In this document: in pieces, positions 41,702 through 53,545 of the stretch | Layout: the number at the start of each line of letters is the position of its first letter | How positions within the stretch are numbered: the first letter of the stretch is position 1 | Assembly: GCA_030180135.1 (NCBI GenBank) | Contig: CM058236.1 | Location: forward strand, 56,013,728-56,077,727 | Direction of reading: 5' to 3' | DNA: 64,000 bases | DNA from: Orychophragmus violaceus | Lineage: Eukaryota; Streptophyta; Magnoliopsida; Brassicales; Brassicaceae | The notes under the pieces: generated by a model | Seen by the model: the letters and a program-made list of their open reading frames with translations, nothing else | Told to the model about the DNA's origin: nothing | The model's database searches: none | Program-made: the position numbers and the translations under genes

Positions 41702-41971
41702 TGATAACTAGGATTTTGCAATCCTTTGAGGTATCAATTCCTCAAGCTTATCGATGTAGCTTTGAGGTATCGAACCTATTCTGGGATGGATAGAACCAAT
41801 AAGCAAGCACTAAACCTTCAGAATCAAATCAAACAATTTAATTTCAATTTCTAACAATCCTAACGAAAACAATTCAAACCGAAGTGAACAAAAAGCAAAT
41901 AAACAGGGGATTCAATCAATGACAAGGATAAGGCCTAAGGGTTAAGGTCAACGGACAGGTGACTCGGGATG
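41702..41971 (-). repeat. gypsy-3 5' LTR remnant, 270 bp
   Basis: Matches 37642-37911 almost base for base, then stops abruptly after GACTCGGGATGA, where unrelated sequence begins. Confidence 0.9.
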
Positions 41972-43043
41972 AAGTTTAGAGATTCTTCGTTCTACCTTAG
42001 TATGGTGGCTTAGATGTTTTTCATATATCCATGTTATTTTTTGTATTTGAAAAAAATTGTGGTCAGAAAGAAAAGCTAAACATAGTTTCGCTATAGGAAA
42101 ATGTCGATAGAAATATGAACGAACGCTACCCCACCCTAATCCGATCCTTAAACTGATTAACGTACGTAAAACTTCACAGCCGCAAAGAAGCTTCTGAGTA
42201 TAATGCTACTTACAGAGCCATTAGCATGGGTACACTTAATGGTCTCACCTAGGTGATTAGGCACCGACAAAACCTTTAGCTCCGTGGTTGTATAGGAGTT
42301 GCCTGCGGATGTTGCTGATCTGCCGCGAAGTAAGAATTAGTCGCTGCACTCTCTTTGGAGATGAAAGGTTTACTTGTGTCGCAAGGCACTCTTTCATTCG
42401 ATTTGGATCATGTTATCTCTGTCTCCATCAGCCATTATTACGTGCAATATCTGATTTGCGTGAATTTTTTTGCACATGTAATATGTCCGACGACTCATAC
42501 ACGTATGTAGCTTAAATGATGTCTCCAGGATACGACTGGACAATTAAGCTAATCTAGACATTAGACATACACATTGAACTATTATTATAAAGCTATAAAG
42601 AATTTGAATTGAATTTTTTTTTTAAAACTTTTAAAAATCCTACAGTTTCAACAGCCCAACGCCAATCACACCCAACATGTAGTTGTGTATCATCCCTTAT
42701 TGTGTATCTTCCTTTTTAATATTCAGAAAATCTGAGCTCGAAAAACCATTCTTTTTTAATGGAGAGAAAGAATATTGCCGAATATTTTTCTCTTTCTATT
42801 AATAAAACTTTACTTGCTTCTACAAAATTTCAATAGGAGGATATATCATCCATATATATAATATCTGCACAAAAGCATATAGAAATCATCAAAGCTAACA
42901 ACGCAACAATTACTATACTTAATGATAGTTTACATCAAACTGAAATTGCGCCGATTAGATTACAAAGCTACAATCTCTACTCGTGAGCACTCAAAATCCA
43001 ACGATTTGGTATTGGACAAAGAAGAGAAAGATATAAATTTAAC
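41972..43043. other. intergenic stretch
   Basis: Nothing recognised. The part from about 42750 may be the 3' flank of the broken ASHH1-like gene. Confidence 0.4.
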
Positions 43044-44399
43044 CTTGATGTAGTAAGCTACACAGTCTTGGCTATCTCTCTCATGTTCTTCAATGGCTGG
43101 TATAATCTCATCGTACAATGTCGAGAGCCGTACTGCTGCTTCCTTCTTCACATCCTGCAACAATTTGCCAAAAACATCGGTTTCACATCAAATACTTGAG
43201 AGGCATTTTAAGTGTGGCCAAATCTTGGATACAAAAAGTATAAGCTTTGTGGTTTGATTACATCAACAACACACTCATTATAACCCATATCCAGTCTGTG
43301 AGCAGAAAAACTCTTTACCTCGTATTTGAGAATTTCATCTTGAGCTTTTGTGCTTGCCAGTACCTGAACCACAGGTCCACATGTGCTACATCAACTTGCT
43401 TTTGAGCGACATTCTTAGTCTTTCCGCCTGAAACCGGCCTTCCTCTTTTCTTCGGCAGAGACTTATCGCGAACTCGTGATACAGTTGCGGTTCTCTGCGA
43501 TAAATCTTGTTGTGAGCTCTGTGAGCATCTTCATATCTTCAGCTGCTTCAGTTTTAACAGTTTATGTGACAACATCTTCTTCCATAGGAGATGAGTCTGA
43601 TTGCTCAACAGTCAGAGCAGTAGACTCCTAATGGTCTATGTGACAATATATTTCTCTTCTTTTGGGTTGGATTCAACATTCTTAGAAGGCTCAGATGTAA
43701 GCTCGTCTTCTGCTAGAATCATAGACTGGAATTTTATCAACTGAATACCTGGTGACATGAGAAAGAGGGGTTAATGATTCTGCAGAACTTGGAATCAAAG
43801 CCATTTCCACATAATCGATGACAATCTTTAATCAAAATAAATGAAAAGGAAATTATCAGTCGTAGCTATCCTCACATACATATGCATCCTCCTCAAATGG
43901 TAGGAAGACATAAGAATATGCATATACCATTTAGACGGAAAGAAACACAGGTAAGACATGATATAGTAGGACTTACCTGAAAGCCAGAGACTTGGCTCCA
44001 AGAAATCACGAACACTCAACTGCACCACAGAAAAAACGGATTTTGGCACCGCCATACCACTCAAAATTATAGCCATAAGCTATTTCGGCCAGAGGAGTCA
44101 TATTCTCTTTTGCAAAGATTTCAACCCTAACTTCTCCCATAACATTCCACTTTCGTTTCTTCATTCTCCGTCTGGATCTCTAGACCTAGCAGCGTATCAA
44201 CGTAAAAGAGAGCATCTCCGGCAGTGATTCTGCTCCTCGCGTTCATGAATTGGAGTATGACGTTCTCCTGTGATTTCTGCAGATCCTGATCATTTGGCAT
44301 TGAGCTTTTTTTTCCTCTGATTTCGACTCTCTGCAACGATTCGAAGAGATCGACGGAAATATCGAGAGCCCATTTCCTCCTCGTCGTCGAACGGCACAC
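43044..44399 (-). pseudogene. ASHH1/SDG26-like histone methyltransferase C-terminal fragment, with introns
   Basis: Minus-strand exons with GT and AG borders. Exon 43977 to about 44152 encodes the end of a SET domain and post-SET (KWNVMGEVRVEIFAKEN, YNFEWYGGAKIRFFCGA, then C-S-stop-F-LGAKS, where Gly is expected in place of the stop). Exon 43320-43750 encodes YSVDKIPVYDS then, out of frame, LPKKRGRPVSGGKTKNVAQK. Exon 43044-43154 encodes DVKKEAAVRLSTLYDEI and AIEEHERDSQD. These match my memory of Arabidopsis ASHH1 (SDG26). An upstream frame, 44127-44399, starts MCRSTTRRKWALDIS and does not look like ASHH1, so the 5' part may be chimeric. Retained introns exclude a processed copy. Stop and frameshifts make it a pseudogene. 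Confidence 0.65.
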
Positions 44400-44480
44400 A
44401 CGGCAAGGTGGCGATGATTTGCGAAATATGCGTGGAGAAATCCGGATGTTGCTAGGCTCGTATTTATAGGGGCTGGTTAG
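44400..44480 (-). promoter_or_regulatory. possible promoter of the chimeric ASHH1-like pseudogene
   Basis: CCTATAAATACGAGCC on the minus strand near 44455-44470 is a good TATA box about 60 bp upstream of the ATG at 44399. Confidence 0.45.
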
Positions 44481-44879
44481 GGGAGATCTGAAACGTTTGC
44501 AATTGATGGTCGATGGAGTTGAATACGGTTAGTATGGTGTAATGATGGTGATTAAAGTGGCTAGGGAAGAGTAGAAGTCCTCTGTAACGGTGATTAGGCA
44601 TGGGAGAGATGGAGGAGAGGATATGTTAGAGGAAGAAGACGGTCGTACGACCATCAATAAGCTTTTGATAACGGGACCATTAAAAAAAAAAGCACGACGG
44701 TCGTAGGAAGAAGGTGGATCGGCCGAAATTTAAGGTTCCATACGCTTTTGCTAACATGCCCAGTCGGTTTCCGCGATGTAGGCCCCAAATTAGAACACTG
44801 GAAGCCTTTCAACGGATGTGAAAAAGAAGTAGGCCTAAGCTAAAGCCCAATAGGATTTTATAAAAAAAGAAAACGATGA

Positions 44880-44929
44880 CGTGGCTTAATGTGGAGAGAG
44901 CAAAAACTCTCATTATATAATAGATTTTT
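44880..44929 (-). mobile_element. possible Helitron 5' terminus
   Basis: The minus strand from 44929 reads TCTATTATATAATGAGAG and continues through CACATTAAGCCACGTCATC, in the style of Brassicaceae Helitron 5' ends (TC start preceded by A). The CTRR 3' end with its hairpin was not found on the left, so the element is unproven. Confidence 0.4.
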
Positions 44930-46047
44930 AAAATTCTTTGAACCTTATCTATCTACTATATCTTTTTAACTATATAAATTACAGGTATTTCTAGATAAAT
45001 TATTCAATAGGGACAATATATTTTATAATATTAAATTTAAAATTTAATTATTTTATCTTATAACTTGTTAATCAGAAAAACATAATTTAATATATTCTAT
45101 GAATATAAACAATATAAATTTCTTTTGGCAGATTTTATAAATATTTTTAAAATTTATTAATTTTTTTACGAATGTTATTAATCACAACAATAATGCACTG
45201 TTAAATTAAATTTAGCTTTAAAATATATAAGAGAATAGTATTTAAGTTTATATACATATAAATATCATACATAACTTGTTTGGTCTTCGCAACATAAAAA
45301 CTAAATATTAAAAAAAAAAAAGTGAACGTGTTGTTTACTATATTAATATTAAATCTTTACTAGCAATCAAGAATGTCGACGGTAAAAGTAATGGACTTAA
45401 ACAATGATAAAAAGAAAAAGAAATTAAAACCTAAAAATGAAGATAGAATGGAAAGACAGATAAGCAGGAAAGAAGCATGTTTATAATAAAGGAAAAGGTA
45501 AGAAAAATACAAATATTTTTTCTCCAACAAATCAAATATATTAATATTATAAAGAGTTTACATGATATATACATAATCGAAATACAAATTATTGATCCAA
45601 ATATAGTAAATTAAAACAATTTCGATGAAAGAGTGAAAGTAACCAAATTTTCCTTATGAGTTTTATAGGAGAACATAAAAATTTGTCGTCCCCTTGCACA
45701 TACTCTGGATTGGTTATCACATTTTGGATAAAAATATAAAATGCACTAAGCATTACTTTAACAAATAAAATTACTCTTATGTTGATGATATATTTGAATC
45801 TTGTCTTCTTTTAAAAATACAATATTTGATGTGTCTATCAAGAACATGTTTCTGTCTCGGTAACCATTTCTTGACCAAGTTCTGAATAGACACCCTTTAT
45901 TGAAGCAAGCATTGTGGACTCTTGGTTTCTCTTGCATAATACCATTTCCATTTGCTCATGGTTCCCATAATAGAATGATATTACACTTTCAGCAATGGAA
46001 TCAATAATAAAACTACTGGAGAAGCGACAACAACATCGAAGATACAG
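44930..46047. other. AT-rich intergenic stretch
   Basis: No gene recognised. About 45830-45960 on the minus strand has a short open stretch (ASIKGVYSELGQEMVTETET) that could be a gene fragment, but it is too short to name. Confidence 0.35.
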
Positions 46048-46299
46048 ATTTTGATTGGTAACTGCGGTTATAGCGGATTATTCCACAAGTGGTCAAGACC
46101 ACTTTTTTTACCATTCACAATTTTTGATTAAGTCTGATGCGGACAGAAAATAATGAAAGAAGTCCGATGTGGACCAAGTGTGGACCATTTTTATGAAGAA
46201 ATAAATCCATTCCGCAGCAGAGTGTGTACGTCCCAAAAATAAAGTGTTCTAATCCGCAGTTAATTTTATCCGCCTTGACCGCAGTTGCCATTCAAAACC
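46048..46299. mobile_element. MITE, about 250 bp
   Basis: Terminal inverted repeats of about 33 bp: left ATTTTGATTGGTAACTGCGG, right (reverse complement) GTTTTGAATGGCAACTGCGG, both followed by a GCGGAT word. No coding capacity and an unclear TSD. The superfamily is not certain (hAT or Harbinger). Confidence 0.7.
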
Positions 46300-48347
46300 A
46301 AAACCATCTTAAAAATAAATAGCACTTTGCCAAGAGTAAGGAAGTGATTACAAATACCAGTCAGCTAAAACGTAATAGCCTTTATATACCACTACGAGAA
46401 AAGTTACAAAGATGAAAACTTGGTTTATTAATCGATTAAGAAACCACAAAGATGTTAGGCCATGAATTGTACAAAAAAGTTAAGAGATTCAAGTTCAACC
46501 TGTCATAGAGGCTTAACGAACTCATAACTGGATGAACCATCATCATCAATGCAAGCTTGATCACCAACATTATCGTAGATAAGAGAAAAGCAACGATACC
46601 TTTGGAGATTGACGAAATCAAACAATTTTTCTAACCCTCGCCATAGATCACGAGATCCTAAACCGGAAACCACACAAAGATGATACCAGCAAAGATAATC
46701 GTTGAAGATGAAGGTGAAGCGGATGGAGATGAACCGTCAATATCACCAAATATGAAAGAATAAACCTTGAATAATCTAACTACAAATGAAGAAAGAAACA
46801 AAAATAGAAAGGAGTACAGCTGGTGCTAGAGTTGACACCGGCCGGAAGAAGACAATGAAGAGGCGGTCGTAAACAGTTTGTGGTTGAGAGATTAACTTTC
46901 GGCGGTTATCGAGAGAGACAAATAAATTTTTAACAGTTGTAAAAATGATATAGTAGAAAGCAAAGGGCATCGAATTCAATACGCATGACTTAATCGGGAG
47001 CATCTTTACCAAATGATTTACGAAGATCAACACATCTCTCTAGAATTAAATAAGTTTTATAAATTTAATTGGGGCACTTGCCTATAATGTTTTCCAATGC
47101 TTGGCACCAGTTATTAACAATACTAAGAGAGAAGACGCGGTAACGCACATATTTTTTTTTATAATTTGTAAATATTAAATATTTTATTTTTATTTTGAGT
47201 ATCAATATTTTCATATATTTTAAAAAAATTAATTTAATTTTAGGATCATAATAGTTTATATTGGAGAACATACATTAACATGCTATTTTATTTTAAATTG
47301 TATTATAAATAATATATTTTACATGTTTTATATTAATATTTTCATAAATATTTTTTTAAATGAATTTTTATTTTCTTCAATCTTTTTATCATCCTTATAA
47401 TATTTTCATATATTTTAAAATATATGTATTTGTTATTTATACTTTTCATTCATCAAAGTCCTAGTATTACAATAATATCTTATTTTTTATTTATCATTTA
47501 TCATTTTGTTAATTTCATTTACTTTATTTTTTTCTTATGCTCTTATATTTTGTATAATCCATTTGTTTCTATTATCATTTTATTTACTATTTTATCACAT
47601 TTCTCTTAATTATTACTATTAATATTATGTTTTTTCTCCTTATTTTTAAATAATTTGGAATTTTCTTATCATATTATTCTTATTTTTAGCCTTATAATTT
47701 AATATTTTTACTTAATATAAGATTTAATTATTTTTGTTAATTTATTGCGCAAAGTATAAAAGATATCTTTATTTTTTTCTAATTTATAATATTTTATATA
47801 TTTATGAATTATAAAATTCAATTTTATTTAGCTTATATATGATTTAATAACTTTTAATTAACTAAAACTTTTTAAATAAATAGATTATTGTAGATTGATT
47901 TAAATTGTAAGGACGACGTAATTTTTTTTTAAGTGTGTAATAAAGAGAGCCCCCATTCATCCTTTATAAATTTGAACTGATGATTGGTGATTGTGTTTAA
48001 AAACATATATCATATTTTCTAGATGGATTACAACTTACAAGTGACCTACTCAACTCTTTTTTATTTTATTTTAAAAAATTCCACGGTTTGGCAAAAGTTG
48101 ACTCTTGAAATACTATCTATGAGTGGTTATGTTCTTTTTCTTTTGTCAAAAAGGGGTATGACAGTATTTTTCATATATTAAATCATGTCGGAGCTTGTTT
48201 CAACGATGATTGAAACTGATCAAGGCATCTTGGAATTTTATAGATTATTAACGTCAACGATTAAGGTTTTTTCTCCTTATTAAGTTCTTCGTATATAATA
48301 GAAGGGTGACGAGGAATCTGAAATTTGGGATTAAGAAATAGTTGCAT
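46300..48347. other. AT-rich intergenic stretch
   Basis: Short frames only. 47150-47900 is extremely AT-rich. Nothing supported. Confidence 0.4.
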
Positions 48348-48360
48348 AATTTAATATAGT

Positions 48361-48602
48361 AGTTGTGAAGTAACTGTGGCCTAGTGGTCAAGTGGTTAAA
48401 GTTTTACATCGGTAAGTACTGAGTTCGAATTCCCAAAAACGTAGTTTTACAAGATTAATGGATGCAATTTTATAAGGAAGTTTTCAGGAGTAGGTGGAGC
48501 CGTTGATCGTGACCGTTGATGGATTCTCGTAGAACGGAGATAATATTATCTGTAAAATTATCCTTGTAATAGTTCTCATAATGTGTATCAGCGTTAAAAA
48601 AA
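48361..48602 (+). mobile_element. tRNA-derived SINE with 13-bp TSD
   Basis: Flanked by AATTTAATATAGT (48348-48360 and 48603-48615). Box A TGGCCTAGTGG (48377-48387) fits TRGYNNANNNG, and box B AGTTCGAATTC (48422-48432) differs by one base from consensus. It ends in an A run. About 240 bp, non-coding, transcribed by RNA polymerase III if active. Confidence 0.88.
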
Positions 48603-48929
48603 AATTTAATATAGTCGTGCACGCCACATATATCTGCAACTTTGTCAACTTGAACCCCACGTTAGGGCCCGGAGATTTGTCAAAAAGGGATGAAAAAAAA
48701 GATTATTGTCTCTTTACCCTTTTTTCATATTTTACCATATTTTGACATGATTATCCTTATAATTATTTTTAAAAATTCACATTTCAAATTATTTTTAATC
48801 CCAAAAATACAGATAAAAATCGTTAAAATAAAAATACACCAATCCGGATTTTCCAAACTTTTTTTCCTGCTATTTTCGAATTTTAATATATTTTTGAGAT
48901 ATTTGTTCTAAATAATAGAATGTGAATTA

Positions 48930-49310
48930 GAATACGTTTTCTATCATTTTCACTAATATCCAAAAAAATAGAATACAAAATATACCACTTGCACTATGAT
49001 CTACCTTTTGTAGATTGTAAACTCTACAGTTTTAACTGCATTCTAAAAATATGGAATATGTATTCTACGCTTTTCACTATATTCTAAAAATTGAAACATT
49101 TTGTGGAATGTGATTTCTACGCTTTTCACTACATTCTAAAAATTCAATCAATTTGTAGAATTCGTAATCTAAAGTTTTAACTTTATTCTAAAATTCCGTA
49201 GAATTTACATTCTACCAATTACTCATTATTCTAAACTTCGTGGAACATACAATCCACAGTTCTCTCTTTCTTCTATATTTTGTAGAATTTACATTCCACG
49301 AAATCTGTTA
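48930..49310. repeat. short diverged tandem repeats in the MULE
   Basis: Units of about 60-65 bp with TTTTCACTAYATTCTAAAAAT and TGTRGAAT words, near 49065, 49120 and 49180 and fading on both sides. They lie between the left TIR and the transposase. Confidence 0.65.
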
Positions 49311-49488
49311 AAAATTGGAGAATATCTAAGAATAAAATATGGTAATCTTTATTTTTTATCTTGTATATTTCGAAAATTATATTTTTTTTTTTCAAAAAAA
49401 AACCCGTCCTATACCTCTTTTTGATGTTGATCAATGAATTCTTCTTAGTTTTTTTTGTTGATTTTGTTCTGATCTATAAACATGATTC

Positions 49489-50244
49489 ATGTTTACGCAA
49501 CTTGCGGTGTTTGGAAATCATGTACCAGTAAGCGTTGGAGTTTTGAGGTTGATGAAGAAAGAGGAGGGAGAGTTTCCTGATATTAGGACCATTAATCATG
49601 CTGAATCGATTAATGCGGCTTTGCAGTCGCCCAGAGAGTTTCCTGTAATTCCTCTGTTGGACAGCATTCAGGAAATGATGATTTGATGGTTTCATGAGCG
49701 TAGGACGTTGAGCTCAAAGCATAAGCTCCCTTTAACTGTTGAGGTTGAGAAAAAGATCGACAGAATGATAGTGAAGGGCAAAACATTTATTGTTCACCCT
49801 GTCAACGAGAATAGATTTCTTGTTCAAGGGGATGCATTTGACTGCCTTGTTGATTTGGGAAGAAGAACATGCACTTGTGGGAAATATGACTTGTTAAAAA
49901 TTCCTTGCAGACACGCTATTAAAGCAGGGTTTCCAGTAGGAAGGGAACCACACTTACTCAGTGATGACATGTATACAACTGCTTCGTGGAAAACAGTTTA
50001 TGAAGAATGCATTAATCCTATTACTGTTCCTGAGGATACATGGCTTGTCCCAGATGATGTTGACAGCGCCTTAGTCCTACCACCTGAAACAAGAAGAGCT
50101 GCTGGTAGGCGAAGAAAAAGAAGATATGAAACCGTCGAAGACAAGATACGGTCGTCACAAGGATCACAAAGGTCTAAGAAAGTCAAGTGTAGCCGCTGTG
50201 GAGTTTTGGGTCACAACAGAGCAAATTGTGATAGAGCTATTTAG
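49489..50244 (+). pseudogene. MuDR-type transposase, C-terminal part
   Basis: One frame interrupted by TGA at 49684-49686. The first part has TINHAESINAALQSPREFPV, matching the N-A-E-S-x-N block of MULE transposases, and the second WFHERR right after the stop. The SWIM zinc finger is CTCGKYDLLKIPCRHAI (about 49870-49920). A C-terminal CCHC knuckle, CSRCGVLGHNRANC, ends the protein. The DDE catalytic region should lie upstream of 49489 and is absent. The MULE cannot move on its own. Confidence 0.9.
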
Positions 50245-51147
50245 ACTGCGATTACTTATTTTCTTTTGCTTTTTATTGTTTTCTTGTTCAACTTTTTCTT
50301 TAGTATTTTTGCTTTGAGTATTGAAACTGAGATAATCTTTTAGGATAAGTTATGTGTTTTCATATTTTTATTGGTGATGGATGCTTTTTAATCATGCGTT
50401 TTGAATATCAACTCTTTCAATAAATGTTTAGCTCTCACTGATACATGAGTGAAGAGTGGGACTCGTACATTTGTATTTGGAACTCAACCGCTAGAGCTTA
50501 GTCACTGTGCCCATGTGTGGATCAGAGCACTGAACAACGAAACAAAGACTCCCTGATATTAAAAAAAGTGTTAAATTTCTGAGCTGAAAACATCGTTAGT
50601 AATGGAAGTAGATTAGAAGATTTAATTCTCACTTGAGTATATGATTGCAACGAGGGAAATATCTGGTTTAAGCACCCAAGAAGTCAAGTTGCTTTCTGCC
50701 CAAAAAATATACTGGTGCTGAGTTTAGCGTTGCAAATAAGTTGTAGAAGGTGGTTTAAAAGATGCAACAGCTAGAACCTTTGGGACTTTATATAGAACAA
50801 TAACAAGAGCACCATATATAGATAGTATTGCGCCAATGATTTTAGCCTGAATCGAAGAGCTCATTAACACAACTTGTTATATCCTTTATGAGCCGCACAA
50901 GGAAGCAAGAATCAGTTAAGAGTGACACAGCCGGTAATAAAATGATATTTAGCAAACATACCTGAAATCTACCCAGCTAATCTCATTACAGCATTTATAG
51001 CCAACCACAAGTTGCTTGTAGCAAGCTGCTTGTAGCAAGCTGCTTTAGTTGGTCATGTTACATCATTTTACAGGTTGAATCCATTTCCTAAACTTTCTAA
51101 ATGTTTAACGTTGCTCTCTAGGATCCACAAAAGAAGATGATTAGAAT
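50245..51147. other. MULE interior without recognised gene
   Basis: Short frames only. A small direct repeat, GTAGCAAGCTGCTT, is present near 51017-51042. Confidence 0.45.
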
Positions 51148-51704
51148 TTATAAATCTGCGAACGCAAAATAGTTAACCGTATCAACCACACTAGCAATCA
51201 CAGCCAAATACACCAAACGTTTCCTGTCAATAGGAAGCCAACCATTAACTACATCATTCTTGATCTCTTCCTTTAACAAATGAATGTTAATCTTCCCACG
51301 TCTCTTCAACAATTTACTCCAGTAACCCCATCGTCACGCCAGTCATCATAGTTGCGGTCGTCATCTTCGTCGTACTTACACTTCAGTCTGGTAATTGCAC
51401 GGAACTCTTGCAATGAGAATCTGAGAAGGCTTACTAGCAAATGTAAACCAGTGCTCGTGACGTCTTGAGGTCGAGAGTTGGTTACACATGAACCTATGCA
51501 CCAATCTTCCCGAAAATCATAGGCAATTCCTATGTATTGCCATAATATCAGCAAACACCTTGTCGTTTTTCACCTCTGCATACTCTGACGGTATAGCAGA
51601 CTCCAGCGTAGCCAATAGCGACATACAACATCTGTTTTTGATCTTCTCAACCTCCGGTTCGTTACCAAGCCTAAAGATACGTTTTAGAAGCTCTAATGCC
51701 ATAC
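51148..51704 (-). pseudogene. DUF1985-type gene of the MULE
   Basis: On the minus strand, ALELLKRIFRLGNEPEVEK opens a 61-codon frame (51517-51702), then one stop. Another frame (51306-51554) carries LRFSLQEFRAITRLKC, the hallmark R-F-S-L-x-E-F block of DUF1985, followed by an acidic DEDDDRNYDDW stretch. After a one-base frameshift the remainder reads YWSKLLKRRGKINIHLLKEE and ends at TAA (51148). DUF1985 proteins are found in MULE-borne Ulp1-protease genes of Brassicaceae. No protease domain is seen downstream. Confidence 0.75.
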
Positions 51705-53545
51705 CTATAACACAAAAACAAACAGAAATGAATTAGAAATCTGTTTATAACATAAACAAATAAAAAATCAGACACAAAATAGTAACATAGATTCTTTTTA
51801 AATCTTTTTAACTACTGTTATAAAAATAATGAAATATGATATGGAAAGCGTTGCTGGTGATGAGTTCAGGCTTTACTTAATGGCGTTGATAAGTATTAAC
51901 ATTTGATAAAAGAAAAGAGTACTTTATAAAACGAGATTTTCATTGCTTAAAAGGTTTTATGTATGTTTTGTAATAAGAAAACGACGGAGGAGTCACGTGG
52001 TTTGCGGTAAGCTAAAGTCTTAAGCAGAGCAGTTACTTCGTCTACTCAAAGTTAATATATGAAGAAGAAAGCTTGATCACATCAGATGTGAATACCTTAA
52101 CACAATGTCAGACTTTGCCTCAGGTGAATCCCTTAAATTCTGAGCTTGAATAAGTCCCTGCAAGTATATAGAAAAATGTTAGCCACTAACGTTGAAATGT
52201 TTAAATAGGCGTTTTGGAATGCAAAGAATTTTGAAAACTAAAGTAAATAATTAACAGGTTCCCCTATTTTTTCATAGTTTTGAAAATAATAGTGATTTGA
52301 AAACAATAGTGATTCGATGTTAAGTTCATCATGTATATATACAGAACAAAAGAGGAGGAAGAGTGAAACTTCACCCTATCGTCTCACCTATCTCAGACTT
52401 CCAACATGCTGAAAAAGGAGATGCATTATATGGTAATTTTATATATATGAATAGCACCATCTTAATCAAATCATTCTTGATAAACAGATTAATAAGTAGA
52501 AAAACTCAATACCAAAATCCAACCAACATCGTGAGTTAAGCAAAACGAACCTGTTAAAGAAGAAGATGATGAAGCCTGCTCACTGAAAAGCAAACAAGAA
52601 GGGTCACATCGAATCAAAATTAATAGAAAAAGTGATTGAGATTTCACATAGCTTTGAGGGTTTATACAAATAACATTCCACCATTCTACCCATCACTAAT
52701 AAATCTAACCTATAACATGTTTGAAGATGAGAACAATCAAATATAAAAGCAAGACGATAGATCATAAAAAGCATGCACTTTCTTAGCTGATAAATTCCAC
52801 ATAGCTATCTTTACAAGTTTATATTTTTCCATTGATAATCTCAGGAATCAGCTAAACAACAAAGCGGTCTCAACGACATGAACATTCTTAAACAAGAGCA
52901 AAAGCTAAACACAAAATCGCACCTTCACAGGTAGATTATTACCATCTGCTGGAGCTGCATTCTCTGAGCTGATAAGACCGTTTAAAGCTCAAGAGTTCCT
53001 ATCTAAAACACAAAAACATATCATCTTCATGAATAAGTAAACCGATTCCAATTCTTCACATGGAAACCATAAACAACGCAAATGAACATCATAATCCCCA
53101 ATTTCTATACGACGTTTCTAATTCAAACCAAATATTTCACCTTTTTCGAAATTGGTCTAGAGGGTGAATTTCGAACCTGAACAAACAACGGAGGAAAGCC
53201 GGAGCTACAACCATCGACGGAATCAATTCTGAAATCAAACATAAATCAGAACAAAAGCAATGCATGAGACATCTAAAGAAGCTAAGTAAAAGAAAAGAAC
53301 AAACCTCGGTGAAGATGAAACAGCGACGATGGAGCAGCTTTTTCATCGTCGACGACGGAGCAGCGACGACAGAGCAGCTGCGGGATGACGGGGTTCAGAG
53401 GCGGATTAAAGGTTTCTGACGACGGATTGGGATGGAGGCTAGTCGGAGGTCGCCGGAAATTTAGCTCCGGTCGAAGTTTGTCGGAGAGGAGATGGGAGGG
53501 ATCGACTGACGGGAATGGAAAAGGGGATTAGGGATTTAGAGTGTT
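51705..53545 (-). other. 5' part of the DUF1985 transcription unit: small exons
   Basis: The minus strand has a GC-rich start near 53530 with an ATG at 53346, then several short stretches bounded by AG and GT (for example about 53178-53229, 52921-52998 and 52086-52158). No long open frame links them. It looks like a multi-exon gene of which only remnants are intact. Confidence 0.4.

Larger units (their letters stand above)
37642..41971 (-). mobile_element. non-autonomous Ty3/gypsy-type element (gypsy-3), 5' LTR cut
   Basis: On the minus strand: a partial 5' LTR (41702-41971), an Athila-type primer binding site (41681-41698), an acidic ORF (40953-41588), a long non-coding part, a polypurine tract (right of 39106) and a 3' LTR (37642-39106). 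Only the last 270 bp of the 5' LTR remain, so the outer part was lost and no TSD can be checked. No RT or integrase is present. It resembles gypsy-1 and gypsy-2 in layout but lacks the CGATCG palindromes. Confidence 0.88.

Noticed and set aside
44640..44720. Palindrome GACGGTCGTACGACC near the broken SET gene as part of the CGATCG system
   Set aside because: Core is CGTACG, not CGATCG, no 21-bp partner.
47065..47609. Small hydrophobic frames in AT-rich DNA
   Set aside because: Composition effect; no motif, splice or repeat support.
48377..48432. Possible tRNA gene
   Set aside because: Only A and B boxes are present; no cloverleaf with acceptor stem. It is the head of a SINE with TSD and A tail.
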